This document shows positions 22,716 through 34,580 of a DNA stretch of 64,000 bases, piece by piece. Under the pieces are notes generated by a model. It ran no database searches, was not told the DNA's origin, and saw only the letters and a program-made list of their open reading frames with translations. Position 1 is the stretch's first letter. Every line of letters begins with the position of its first letter. The stretch is from Apium graveolens (lineage: Eukaryota; Streptophyta; Magnoliopsida; Apiales; Apiaceae). Position numbers and translations under genes: made by a program. Location: the NCBI RefSeq assembly GCF_009905375.1, contig NC_133653.1, positions 91,499,671 through 91,563,670 of the forward strand. Reading direction: 5' to 3'.

Positions 22716-25700
22716 CTAAGAGAAAAGATGAGGATGCCGGGAACGCGTATCAGACTCTAACTCCCAAGTCGACTCTTCGACCTTTGGGTTCCTCCAAAGT
22801 ACTTTTACTAACTTTACTGACTTATTTCTAAGACTCTTTACTTGCCAGTCGAGTATTTTAACCGGTTGCTCCACAAATGACAGGTCTGCCTGAATTTCTA
22901 AAGGTTCATATTATATCACATGGCTAGCATCATGATTGTACTTCTTAAGCAACGACACATGGAACACTTTATGCACATGCCGATACTAAGGTGGTAAGGC
23001 CAACTCGTAGGCCACCTTTCCTACTTGACTCAAAATCTCAAAAGGACCTATGTATATAGGTGCTAACTTCCCTTTCTTGCCAAATCTCATCAACCCTTTT
23101 CTAGGTGACACCTTCAGCAACACAGCTTCGCCAATTTGGAATTGAATGTCCTTACGCGCTGGATCCGCATACTTCCTCTGTCTGTCTTGAGCAGCAAGCA
23201 ACCTTTTCTGAATTACCTTGACTGTGTCATGCAACTGTTGTACCAATTCCGAGCCGAGAATTCTTCCTTCTCCTACTTCATCCCAACTTGTTGGTGATCT
23301 ACATTTCCGCCCGTACAAAGCTTCATAAGGTGGCATGCCGATACTGGAATGATAGTTGTTATTGTAAGAGAATTCAATCAAAGGCAAATGGTCATCCCAA
23401 CTTCCTGCAAAATCGATTACACAACTGCGCAACATGTCTTCAATTATTTGAATCATCCTTTCACTCTGGCCATCAGTCTGCGGGTGGTACGCCGTGCTCA
23501 TATTCACCTTTGTGCCAAGACATTCCTGAAATTGCTTCCAGAATCTCGAGTTAAATCGGGGATCTCTTTCTGAAACTATTGATACGGGTACCCCATACCT
23601 TAGTACAATTTCGCGCACATACAGATGAAACAACTTGTCCAATGACGACTTCTCGTTTATTGGAAGGAAATGCGCCGACTTCGTAAGACGATCAATTATA
23701 ACCCATATTGCGTCATGTCCGCATTTCGTACGCGGTAGTCCTACTATAAAGTCCATAACGATATTTTCCCATTTCCATTCTGGAATCTTCAGGGGCTGAA
23801 TTAATCCGCTTGGTCGTTGATGTTCTCCCTTTACTTTCTGACAAGTATAGCACTTCGCAACCCATTTTGCCACGTCTCGCTTCATATTTGGCCACCAAAA
23901 GTTCTTCTTTAAGTCTCGATACATCTTGGTGCTTCACGGGTGGATTGAAAATTTCGAATTGTGGGCTTCATGGAGGATCTCATTCTTTAATTCAGGTACA
24001 CGGGGAATCCATATTCTGGATGAAAACCTTAGTATCCCTTGCTCATCCCTTTGAGTATTAATCTCCTCTCCAGATAACTGATTCTTCTCTTTTTCCATTA
24101 CTTCCTCTTGACACTTCTTTATCTTTCCCACTAGTGTTGGCTGAAAGGTTATTGCACGACAAACTTCCTCGACTTTTCCATAAGCACAAAGTTCCAATTC
24201 CAATTTTTCGATTTCTTCAGATAACTCTTTTGATGTTATCATCATATTCAATATCTCCTTCCTACTCAGAGCATCGGCCACTACGTTCGCCTTTCCAGGA
24301 TGGTAATTTATCGAGCAGTCATAGTCCTTGATCAATTCCAGCCATCTCCTCTGCCTCATATTGAGCTCTTTCTGAGTAAAAATGTACTTTAAACTCTTGT
24401 GATCCGTGTAGATTTCACACTTCTCTCCGTAGAGGTAATGTCTCCAAATCTTAAGTGCGAACACTATGGCGGCTAGTTCCAAGTCATGCGTCGGGTACTT
24501 TAACTCATGCGGCTTCAACTGTCTTGACGCATATGCGATCACTTTACTGTGTTGCATCAACACACAACCCAAACCCTTATATGAAGCGTCGCTGAATATT
24601 ACAAAATTCCCTTGATCATCTGGAAGTACCAACACCGGAGCTGTTACCAACTTCTACTTTAACTCTTGAAAGCTATCTTCACATTCTGCACTCCATTCAA
24701 ACTTTTGATTCTTTCTGGTTAACTTGGTCAATGGCGTGGCGATCTTCGAGAAATCCTTGATGAATCTTCTATAGTATCTGCCCAATCCTAGAAAACTTCA
24801 CACTTCCATAGGAGTCTTTGGCCTCTCCCAACTCATAACTGCCTCAATCTTTGCCGGATCCACTTTAACTCCCTCATTTCCAATAACATGCCCCAAAAAT
24901 TGAACTTCCTTTAAACAAAACCCCCATTTGGTAAACTTGGCATACAATTTCTCTTGTCGGAGTATCTCCAATGCTATCCAGAGGTGCTGCTTATGTTCTT
25001 CTTCTGACTTAGAATAAATAAGGATGTCATCAATGAATACCACGACAAATTTGTCCAAATACTTCTTAAATACCCGATTCATCAGATCCATAAATGCGGC
25101 CGGAGCATTGGTCAATCCAAACGGCATTACTAGGAATTCATAATGCCCATATCTGGTCCTGAATGCGGTCTTAGGAATATCTTCTTCTTTGATCTTTAAT
25201 TGATGGTATCCCGATCTCAAATCAATCTTCGAAAAGCATTTTGCTCCCTTCAACTGATCAAAAAGGTCATATATCCTTGGTAGCGGGTAGCGGTTCTTGA
25301 TCGTTACCTTATTCAACTCCCGATAATCTATGCATAGTCGCATACTCCCATCTTTCTTCTTTACAAACAGAACAGGTGCTCCCCATGGCGACGCACTTGG
25401 CCGTATCACTCCCTTATCCAATAATTCTTGTAGCTGGCTCGCCAACTCTTTCATTTCTGCTGGTGCCATCCTATATGGGGCCTTAGAAACTGGTTCCGTG
25501 CCTGGAGCAAGGTTGATTTCGAACTCAATTTGTCGATCTGGTGGTAAGCCTGGTAGTTCGTCGGGAAACACATCGGGAAACTCGCTAACTACAGGAATAT
25601 CTTCCACGCTGGGGCTGCCTTTTTCCGAATCCACTACATAATCTAGGAACGGCTCACAACCTTTTCTAAGTAGCTTCTTAGCCTGAACAATTGTAAGAAA

Positions 25701-26413
25701 TAATTGCTCTTGCCTCTGCCCCTTAAATACTACCTTCTCTCCACTCTTCATCTTTAAATACACTCTCTTGGTCTTACAATTTATCTGAGCGCTATTCTCT
25801 CCTAACCAATCCATTCCTAAAATTATATCAAACTCTCCCAACTTGAAGAGTATCAAGTCGGCTGAGAACTTATACCCCGAAATATCAATCTCACACTTTG
25901 GACAAAATTGATTCATAGGAATCTTCTCTTGGTTCGCAATTACCACATTTACTACCTCACTCATAACCATTTTATCACATTGGAGCTTATCAACAAAAGA
26001 TTCTGATATGAAAGATCTTGTTGCTCCCGAATCAATCAATACTTTAGCTTTGACATTATTGAGTAAAAGTGTACCAGCTATCATTTCAGAATTCTGAACA
26101 ACATCCTTCATCTTTAGATCAAATGTCCTTGCTGTTGCTTGCGGGGTTGGTGCGGGTGGTGGAGGTAATGCCAATACCTCAGCTGGCACGCTTGCACTGG
26201 TACTTGCCACATTCATTAGAGCTTTGACTGGTCCGGTTGCCTTGCACTCCCTAGCTATGTGTCCATTCTTCCCACACTTGTAGCACGTAACTCCAGGCTT
26301 CGGCATCTTGTACTCATTCGCCAAATGTCCCTTCTGATTGCACCTATAACAGGTCATGCTCAGCTTATTGCACATTCTGGGGTGCCTTCTTCCACAGTGC
26401 TTGCATTCCGGTC
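22716..26413 (-). pseudogene. pol: zinc knuckles, protease and pol of gypsy-2 copy 2
   Basis: The 525-codon stretch 26375-24798 carries two knuckles, protease [13 protein letters not shown] and RT with [10 protein letters not shown]. RNase H and integrase follow, then a full chromodomain (KVLWRNPKVEESTWELESD near 22750-22810) ending at TAG 22716-22718. Breaks: TGA 24798-24800 (Arg in copy 1), TAG 24654-24656 (Gln), TGA 23934-23936 (Gly), TAG 22986-22988 (Gln). The first knuckle has lost its last cysteine (LANEY for LANEC). The second catalytic Asp of integrase reads SERDPRF instead of SDRDPRF. The protein could not work even without the stops. Confidence 0.9.
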
Positions 26414-27328
26414 CTGGAACCTGTTTTCTCCAACTTGCCCTTGGCTTGCCTGATTATTCCCCTTCGATTCTTGCCTTTTACCCAAATTTCCTTTCTTTTG
26501 AAAATTTCCGCCCTTCTGGAAACCAATCCTCTTTATATTCCGATCTTGCGAACTTCCGGCTTCAGAATTTTCTCCATAAAATGGAACCTTCCTCTTCTTG
26601 TTATCCCTCTCTTTCCTTGACTGCATCCCATTATTCTCAATCAGAGCAGCTTTCTGTACTACTCCCGCATAAGTTTCAAGCTCAAACATAGCCACCCTAT
26701 CTCTGATCCAAGGCTCCAATCCTTGCTGAAATTTCTTTGCTTTTTCCTCCTCAGTGCTGGTATACTTTGTCACAAACCTTGACAACTCAGTGAACTTCTT
26801 CTCATACTCCAATACAGTCATGTTCCCTTGCTTCAACTCAAGAAATTTTAGCTCCATCTGATTCTGCATGTACTTAGGGTAATACTTGTCCAGAAATAAC
26901 TTCTTAAATCTCTCCCAAGAAACCTGCTGAGTGACTTCCATAGCCTTTACTGATTCCCACCAATAGATGACTTCTCCCTTCAAGAAGTAAGTAGCATACG
27001 ACGTCTTCTGATCGTCTCCTAACTGTACCAACTCAAAAGCCCTTTCCATCTCCTTGATCCATGTGTTAGCTATCATTGGATCAGTGGTATCATGAAATAC
27101 AGGTGGATTCACATTCTGAAAAGCCTTGAAAGTGACAATTTGTCTAGGTGGTACTGGTGGTTCAGGTGGTTGGTGTGGCTCACGATTATCTTGGTTTTCA
27201 ATTCGTTGTTGAAGAGTTAGTTGTTGTTGAGCTATAGCATTGGTTTGCTGTTGCAAGGTTTCCAGAAATCGAAGAATGTTTGGGTCTGTGGTGGATGTGG
27301 TTGTTGGGTTCTTCTTTTTGGGAGGCAT
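26360..27328 (-). pseudogene. gag: gag of gypsy-2 copy 2
   Basis: An open frame of 322 codons from ATG 27328 (MPPKKKNPTTTSTTDPN). It has a Gln-rich N-terminus, a Pro-rich stretch (PHQPPEPPVPP), the retrotransposon gag core (about residues 90-215) and a basic linker. A one-base deletion near 26413 shifts the frame just before the zinc knuckles, so gag is cut off from pol. In copy 1 the frame is intact at this point. Confidence 0.9.
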
Positions 27329-27640
27329 GATCCTGAAATAAGAGTTGTGTCAAAACAGATATGAACGATAAAATGATTCGAGGGTATCGCATGGCATTCT
27401 TATTCTACATAGGGGGTCAAGTTTCCAAATTAAGCAGATATGATGATAAAAACATAAAATAACAGTTGAGAGCAAATGGAACAATAGCACATAATTATTG
27501 AAATTTTAAAGGTCACGATACATAGGATTAGGACAAAGTCTGATTCTAGGATTAACAGGCTTATTTAAAGGAAAAACGAAAACAACTGGGGATTCCATAG
27601 AGTCTGATAGTACAACAACATAAAAGGTAAATGGAAAGAA

Positions 27641-27996
27641 CTAAGGCTCCACTCCATCTGAACGGGGCTTGGTAGTCTTTTCCTCTCGAAGCGTCTTCAC
27701 AATGCTCTGGAGCTCATCCGCCACCATCTGAATGACATACTGGCTGGTGCGGTCCCGGTGCGCTGGCATCTCCTCAAGCTTAGTGTTGACGTACTGAACC
27801 AAGGTCTCAAGTCTCGTAGTCATCTGCTCCTTGGGCTTCCCTTCGTAGTTTCGGCTGTCCGGATACACGTTCTTCAGTCGGTCTATCAGTCGGTCGTACT
27901 TGCCCTGAAGCATGTCGAACTCGCACCTCAACTCAGCATACACGGAGAAAGCAATAGTGTCGTCCGACCCAGAGGATGACGAGGAATGCACCTTTG
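27641..27996 (-). CDS. pre-gag ORF of gypsy-2 copy 2, unknown function
   Basis: An open frame on the element's sense strand between PBS and gag, about 118 codons. It starts with a Ser-rich stretch, then an acidic/basic helical region (QGKYDRLIDRLKNVYP) and a C-terminal helix (YVIQMVADELQSIVKTLREE). The open frame extends back through the PBS, so its true start is not visible. I recognise no family. Gypsy-3 also has a decayed ORF in the same place. It may be a leader-encoded accessory protein or just leader that happens to be open. Confidence 0.5.
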
Positions 27997-28007
27997 CTCT
28001 GATACCA
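27996..28007 (-). other. primer-binding site of gypsy-2 copy 2 (tRNA-iMet)
   Basis: TGGTATCAGAGC on the - strand, 5 bp inside LTR 3. Confidence 0.85.
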
Positions 28008-28012
28008 AAACC

Positions 28013-30056
28013 TGTCACGCCCCCAACTTAAACAGCAAATTAAATATAGCTATTACAAAATTTTAAAAGAGATAACACAACCAAATCCAAGATCTTACAC
28101 TTTAGGGTTTGGAACAGCCCAACACTACCAACTATCACATCTGATTTTGAATACCGAGTCCTCACACAAACTACTATCACTTATTCTACCTGAGCTCGAA
28201 CATAAGCATCAACATCACAGGTCTTATGGGCAGTCTGCTTGAATCTAACCATAGCTGCTAGCTGTAATATCAGGGTAAAGCAAGGAGTGAGCCAAATGCT
28301 CAACAAGTGCTAACAGTACGACACAAAACATAAATTGAGATATACTTTTAAGAATGACAATGGAAAGATATAACTAATGATAACGAGAGATAAAACTATG
28401 TGAGATGGCATCATTTTGCTTGCATCAAAACAATTTTAAAATCATGTCTTAATCAAAATCATTTTATGACGCTACAGATTACAGGAGGTGATTAGCCGCG
28501 AAGTAATCCCGAACCTCACTGGGTTCTAAAATATTAACGGGAATCCCTAGGCAACTTTTAAGCCTAATATAAGTGTGGAAAGGACTCGCGTCTCATTCCA
28601 GATCCACTATTCAAGAAAACATTTATCCCCCTTTGGGACTGAAAACCCATATTTTATTTATTTTAAAAGCTGATGCCGACTTGTAACAAAATCTCTTTTA
28701 ACAGTAAATATTTTTATTAAGGGATTATAGATCAATTCGAAATATGGGAAATATGGTACTAAATCTCAGGGCCATGATTCACAAAACTTTACTCTATTAG
28801 GGTAACCAAAAGGTTTTCATATGTCAGAACTTGGACAGGAAAATATGGTGAGACTAATGGATAATATGAAGGGGTAATGCCAAACTGGGCTCAAAGCAAT
28901 GGTTTCTCGTCAAGGTACATGTGTTGGATCATTAAGAAGATAAGCTTCACGAATACTATGGGTGTTAAGGTAATGATCTCTAGCTCAGGATGTATATATA
29001 TATATCAGAATTGTCAAGCTTTAGGATAGGAAATAGGGTATCAATCAATGAGGAATCATGTTGGTAAGTTTCTGACTATCAGAGTTCAAGGTAAGGTTCT
29101 ATAGGGGTTCAAGTATCAGGATGAGATATCAATACTTAGGAATCATCAGCATGATAATCAAGAGGATCAATCAAGTAATATAACAACTCTTTATTTTATC
29201 ATGGCATTTAACTATCATGAAAAGACTTTTGAACTACTTGCAATACATACTCGAGGGTTCATGGCATTTCTATATAATTCAAAGATAAGCGAGAGATACG
29301 CTTGATTTAAACATATCAAAATGACTCAGGATAATTGCATCGATATATATAAACTGTTTATAGTAAATACGAAGGTCAAGTTGAATCACTTGCCTTGAGA
29401 AAGGCTGGTCTGGTCTGACTGGTAGGAGCAACAACTGGAGCTTCACTCGACCTTTATGGCAAGTTTTCCCTCGTCTCGAGATCCTACATAAATAATAATA
29501 ATCCTCATTATAATATATTCTTACCATCTTAACCTATTTACAACCCGAAATTAAACATGGATGGCACTTAGGCCTATACGCACCTAATTTATATCCACCT
29601 TTATATTTCAAATGTACACACGTAGCCACATAATCACATATCGTATATTAATATCAAATAACACCATATATACTATAATGCAACAGTAGGCTTGGATGAT
29701 CTCGACTCACCACTTAAGTCACTTGGTCGCTAAACTAGACAAAATCTTCAAATTTTGGCTTCCTAACTCGATGTGCCTTTCCTAAATTATCCAAAACCTA
29801 TTGACCCTCACTTGTGCCTTTTGCTCTAATGACCTTATACCATCTTACAACTATGGTGGTCGACCTAATACTCACTTCTAAGTGTTCTAAAACTATGTGA
29901 TAAGTGATAGTGCTCACTGGTGCAAAATTCAGAATGACAACTATAGTTTCTTGAGTGCATTAGGCACTCTTAAACTACAATTTTTCCTTCAAAACTTTTA
30001 CACAAGACTCTCCTGACCTAAGGGCATCTCACAAACTTGATGTGGCTCAAGGGCCT
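28013..30056 (-). repeat. gypsy-2 LTR 3, left part
   Basis: This matches LTR 2 from 18666 to about 20712 and is interrupted by Sirevirus A at a GGCCT target. The LTR resumes at 42239. Confidence 0.9.
30052..30056. repeat. left TSD of Sirevirus A
   Basis: GGCCT here and AGCCT at 42239-42243 flank Sirevirus A. The uninterrupted LTR 2 reads GGGCCTGGCTTGGG at this place, which confirms the insertion point; one base differs. Confidence 0.8.
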
Positions 30057-30671
30057 TGTTAGGTCACACACACACTGTAGAGGGGGTGAATACAGTATAT
30101 AGTACACTCAAATCGAACTTTAAGAACTTAAGTAACAGAAAACAAACTTTATTGAAACAATAAACTCTGTTACAGTATAGAACTGTTACCTCTCAGTGAT
30201 GAACAAATATCACGAGAGCTGCTAGGGTTACAATGAATAATCTTTTTTAATAATGATAACACTTATAGTGTAAACCCTATGTCTGTGTTTATATACTACA
30301 CAGTTACAAGATAATCGCTAATTGATATGGAATATAATTCTGCTTCCTAAAATATATCAATCAGATATCTTTTCTTCCAAGTATTCCATTCTTCACGGAA
30401 TTCCTTCTTCATGCATATCTCTTCTTATGTTTATCTCGATCTTCTTTCCTTTAATCAGCTACTGTCCTTATCTGATTGTCCTTCAACACTTAAGTTCTGA
30501 TATCTATCTTCTGATGATTATCTCCTGATAATATAAGTACTGATATCCTTAAATCCTGACTTCCAGTATAAGTACTGATCAACAGTTAAGTACTGATTTA
30601 TCCTATTCACATAAGATTTGAAAGCTAAACATAAAACATATTCGCCATGACATTATCAAATATATCTAACA
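30057..30671 (-). repeat. 3' LTR of Sirevirus A
   Basis: 615 bp, TGTTAG to CTAACA. By eye 7 substitutions (6 transitions, 1 transversion) against the 5' LTR. A TATA box lies at 30287-30295 and an AATAAA (complement of TTTATT) at 30148-30153 on the - strand. The half nearest the internal region is packed with AAGTACTGAT-like decamers. Confidence 0.95.
30287..30295 (-). promoter_or_regulatory. TATA box, 3' LTR of Sirevirus A
   Basis: TATATAAAC on the - strand, identical to that in the 5' LTR; the AATAAA polyadenylation-type signal follows ~140 bp downstream at 30148-30153. Confidence 0.7.
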
Positions 30672-30685
30672 ATCTCCCCCAACTT
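30672..30685 (-). other. polypurine tract of Sirevirus A
   Basis: On the - strand AAGTTGGGGGAGAT abuts the 3' LTR. Confidence 0.85.
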
Positions 30686-30879
30686 GTAAATTAACAAAAT
30701 ATACAAGTTTAACATATATTTGATGATGTCAAAAACATTAAGTACAAATGCATGAGAAATAGACTAGATAACTATAACTTACAGTCCTTAAAGTTTTTAC
30801 CAATTTCAACTTCTGATAACAACTTCAATCTGTATAAATATCAGAATTTAAGCAGTTGTAGATCTTCGACTTGGCTTCT

Positions 30880-33800
30880 TCATTTTCTGATCTCTCTGAT
30901 GTCAGGAGTTGTTCTGAGATAGTTCTTTAACAAACATTTCTCAGCATATCTTAGTTCATCAATCATTCTCCTTTTAACACCTTTAAGCTCTGCAGTATCT
31001 TCACCATTTTGAAAGATTGCAGCTCTGAGATCATTAATCTTTGCTTTTCTCAACTCCTGATCTAGTCTTATGACATAAGCTTTGTCAGACTCAAGATTGA
31101 ATTCAAGTCCCTTAATACCAAGATACGTTCTGATCTGTGCAGTATTAGGCTTCATATCAACAATATCACCATTGTGATCTCTGTACTTTGGAACATATCT
31201 GTTGTCAGACTTAATAGAATAAAGCCTTTTCTGTCTCTGAATCTGTTCTTTTAAGTAGTTTGCAGCAGTCTCTGTTATTCTGTCATCCACTTGAAGTAAG
31301 AAAAGTACATGCTCCAATTCTTCAAAATACTTCAAAGGAATGGCATTTTGTCTTATATGATAAACCCTACCATCTGTCATGAAATACAACATGATGTATT
31401 CTTTCAAGTAGGTATGGTAAACCATCTGTACAGATTCCAGTTGATTCAATCTCTCAGGAGTTGCTCCAATACCTGGTTCACTCAAGGAAGTTGGATCATT
31501 GGTAGTGTTGTGTACTCTTCTTTCATCAGCACTTCCCAATCCAGTTTTATCTCTAGCTTCCTTTCCAGTAACTACTCTTGCTTCAAAACCACTTGCAGTA
31601 GTCTTCAAAGATTGAGTCTGTTTTGCTTTAGTGAATCCTGGTAGGAGTGTCTTTGATCTATTTTCTGATATCAAGTTAACTTGAGCTCTGTCAGAGGTTA
31701 CTTGCTTCTTCTGAATATCAGAACTTACAATTTCTTGACTCTGAACAACTTGAGCCATGTCAGAGGTTGTTTTAAGAACTTTTCTTGAAGTCAGAGCAAG
31801 ATCATCTTTTCCATCAGTAATTTCTTCTTCCTCAGGAGGTACATAAGCCTTGATAGGTTCACCAACCTTTTCTTTACCCTTGGATCTTGGATCTATCTGT
31901 GGTTGTGATCTATCCAATGTTGCTTCAATATGTGTCCTTTCTTTGATCACAATGCCTTTAAGTTTTGGAAGTAACTTTTTACCAGAAGCTTCAGATTTAG
32001 ATGTGACTTTCTCTGATTTAAGTCTGGCTTCTTCTTCCTTTAAGCTTTCCAAGTCCATCCCTGGATTTTCTTGAAGAAATAACTGTCTTGACATTTCCTC
32101 ATCAAGATCTAGAAGTTCATCAGAACTTATCCTTTTACCAGCAGCAGAACTTATTCTTTTCCCAGTATCAGAACTTGTTCTGTGACTAGCTTGTCTTGAT
32201 GTAAACCTTCTACCTTGACTATGACCACTACCCATTCCAGAGTTTCCTTGGTCATCTTTTCCATCATCCTTTCCTTGCAGTGTCTTGTTGGTTTTGCATT
32301 TGGACTTAATTACCTTCTCCCCCTTTTTGGCATCAGCAGGTAATAAAAGAGAGATAAGTAGTTCCACTGAGGTCTGGATTTCAGTAAGTTGCGATTGCTG
32401 AGAAGCTTGATTTGTCAGAATTTGATCAATCTGAGCTTGTTGTTTCTCTTGAGTTTTCTCAATATAAGCAATCCTGTCAATGGTAGGTTGAAAGAACTTT
32501 TTCTTATCAATTTTCCAAACTTGTTCCTGTTTGATAAAGTTCTCCTGAATCTTGTGTAGCTCTGCATGAGTATTGGAATGAAGACCTTGTAGATGTTTAG
32601 TACTCAATGCAGTGACTCTAAGCTGGGTTTTAAAATCATCAGAATTTAACATTTCATCAGCTTTAGTCAAGTGCTCAGCAAGATGTAAAGCATTTGGAAC
32701 ACATGAAACTGAGTTCCATTCCTTAGTCCAATCCTGACCTGCAGGAGTTTCACTCCAAGGCACTGGTGCATCCCTGATAACAAACTCCTTTATCAGTTCA
32801 GACTTAGGAAAAGTCGGTGGAGGAGTATGTCCTGAAGGACCTGCTTCATCAGCATCTACAGTTGTAGCAGCTTCACCAGTATCTCCAACATTTGCAGCAT
32901 CAGAACTTAAAGAATCAGTATCTTCTGATAAGACAACAGTGTGAGTAGCAATGGAGGCTTCAGCATCCTCTAATTGCTGATCTGATACTAAGTTCTGATC
33001 AACAGCCATATCCTGATGCTCACCTAAAATCTAATCATCAACATCTTGATGCAGAGAAGGTGTTGTTGATAACTCTGGAGTTTGAACAGCATCAGTAACA
33101 GGTGTTATGGAAGGATTATTTGTTGTTGGAGCTTCTAAGAAAAGTATTGCAGGCACAACCAGGTTCTGAATATCAATTTCAGCACTTGTGCCTGGATCAA
33201 CAAGAGACACAGATGGTGAGTTAGCCTTGTCAGATACAGCTTCCTGAGATGGAGTTGATGGAGAAGAAGTGACTGGAGCAAATTCCTTGTCTTGTGAGAT
33301 CAGAGATTCCTGATCCCCTTCCTTAGCTGCTTCCTCCTCATCATCTGAAACTGGCCTTTGTGCCCTCTGTTTCTTGTACTTCCTTGTTGATTTGGATTCC
33401 TTGGGAGTTTCAGGAACTATCATACGTCTAAGCCTCTTGAGAAGCCTAGAACCCCCAATTTCAGAATCCTTCTGAAAAGTTGCTTTCTCAGCTTCAAACA
33501 CCACAGGTTCTGAAGAAGGAATCTGTTCCTCAGAATCTGATTTATCTCTCAAAGTAAATCTCCTCCTCTTTTGAGGTGTTTGAGGAACAGTCTTTGTTCT
33601 CTTTGGCTTAGAGGATGTAGGCTTCACAGTAGGTGCTGAAGAAGAAGGTTGAGCAGTCTGTGAAGTGGAGAGATAGGATTGGAGATAAGTTCTGAGGGTA
33701 GGTTGAGTAGAATGAGAGGTAGGTACTGAGGTTGATGAATTTTGGGTGGTTGGACATCAGAGTAAACAGATCTATAGGTATCAGGATCAGCATTTACCAG

Positions 33801-34580
33801 GATCTGTTTTACAGACTTAGGAATCTGTAATGGTCTAACCATTTTCTTTTTAGTATCAGCATTTACCAGATCTTTAAAGTACCTTTTTACAACCTTAAAA
33901 GGTGGGGTTTGAGTGCTGACTAAATGAGGTTCATCAGTACAGTAAGTGTAAATAAGTTGACAGAATCTAGCAAAATAAACAACATCTCGATCCTCTGTCA
34001 TCCTATCCCCAATAAAACCAATTATTCCAGTTGCAAAATCAAAATGAGTTTGATGGATAATAGCATACCCTATGTGCTGACTCAGAATTGGGATATTATC
34101 AAAATTTGAACATTTGTTCCCAAAAGCTTTGGTGATGCAATCAAAGAAGAAACTCCATTCTCTTCTGATATTAGCCCGTTTCAACTGTCTAAGTTTCGTC
34201 AGACTCTTTTCATATCCCAATTCAGCCATTAACTCCCGAAGGGCTGAGTCCTCTGGAACTGAGAAAGTACAATCCTCTGGAAGATGTAAAGCCCTGCGTA
34301 CTGTACCAGGAGTGACTACAAAAGATGAATCACCCACTTGGAAGATAATACTGGGAGTTCCACGGTTACCACCATCATCAAAAACGCCAGTCCTCTAGAA
34401 CCTCAGAACTTGTTGACTTGAAAATATTTCAGGCTGAGTTAAGGCGTACCCAACCTCACTATGTGCAAGAAGATCTTGCACAAAGTGCAATTCAGATGGA
34501 GCTTCAGCATGATCAAGAATTGTAGCATAGTTGTTTGGAACAAACTTTGCTCCATCAATGATTAAATCCTTTGGTGCCAT
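30880..34580 (-). pseudogene. long accessory ORF of Sirevirus A (about 1,230 codons), unknown function
   Basis: The ATG at 34580 opens MAPKDLIIDGAKFVPNN and the frame ends at 30880. Three defects interrupt it: TAG 34395-34397 (Trp in element B), a frameshift between about 33620 and 33790, and TAG 33031-33033. In order: a globular N-terminal region (about 240 residues), a Lys/Ser/Glu-rich low-complexity stretch, a Gln-rich probable coiled coil (QIDQILTNQASQQSQLTEI, near 32380-32430), another charged stretch, and a globular C-terminal ~190 residues (LKEYIMLYFMTDGRVYHIR). I see no signal peptide or membrane segment, so the label 'envelope-like' used for Sirevirus third ORFs is positional only. 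Confidence 0.7.

Larger units (their letters stand above)
22683..28012 (-). mobile_element. gypsy-2 internal region, copy 2
   Basis: Complete from PBS to polypurine tract except for a ~120-bp leader deletion next to the PBS. It has the better-preserved chromodomain and gag of the two copies, with a different set of nonsense changes. Confidence 0.9.

Noticed and set aside
30322..30528. 68-codon + strand frame repeated at 41889-42095
   Set aside because: It lies in both LTRs of Sirevirus A on the antisense strand; identical because the LTRs are identical.
30880..34580. Calling the long accessory ORF an envelope gene
   Set aside because: I see no signal peptide, membrane helix or furin-type site; only its position resembles Sirevirus env-like ORFs.
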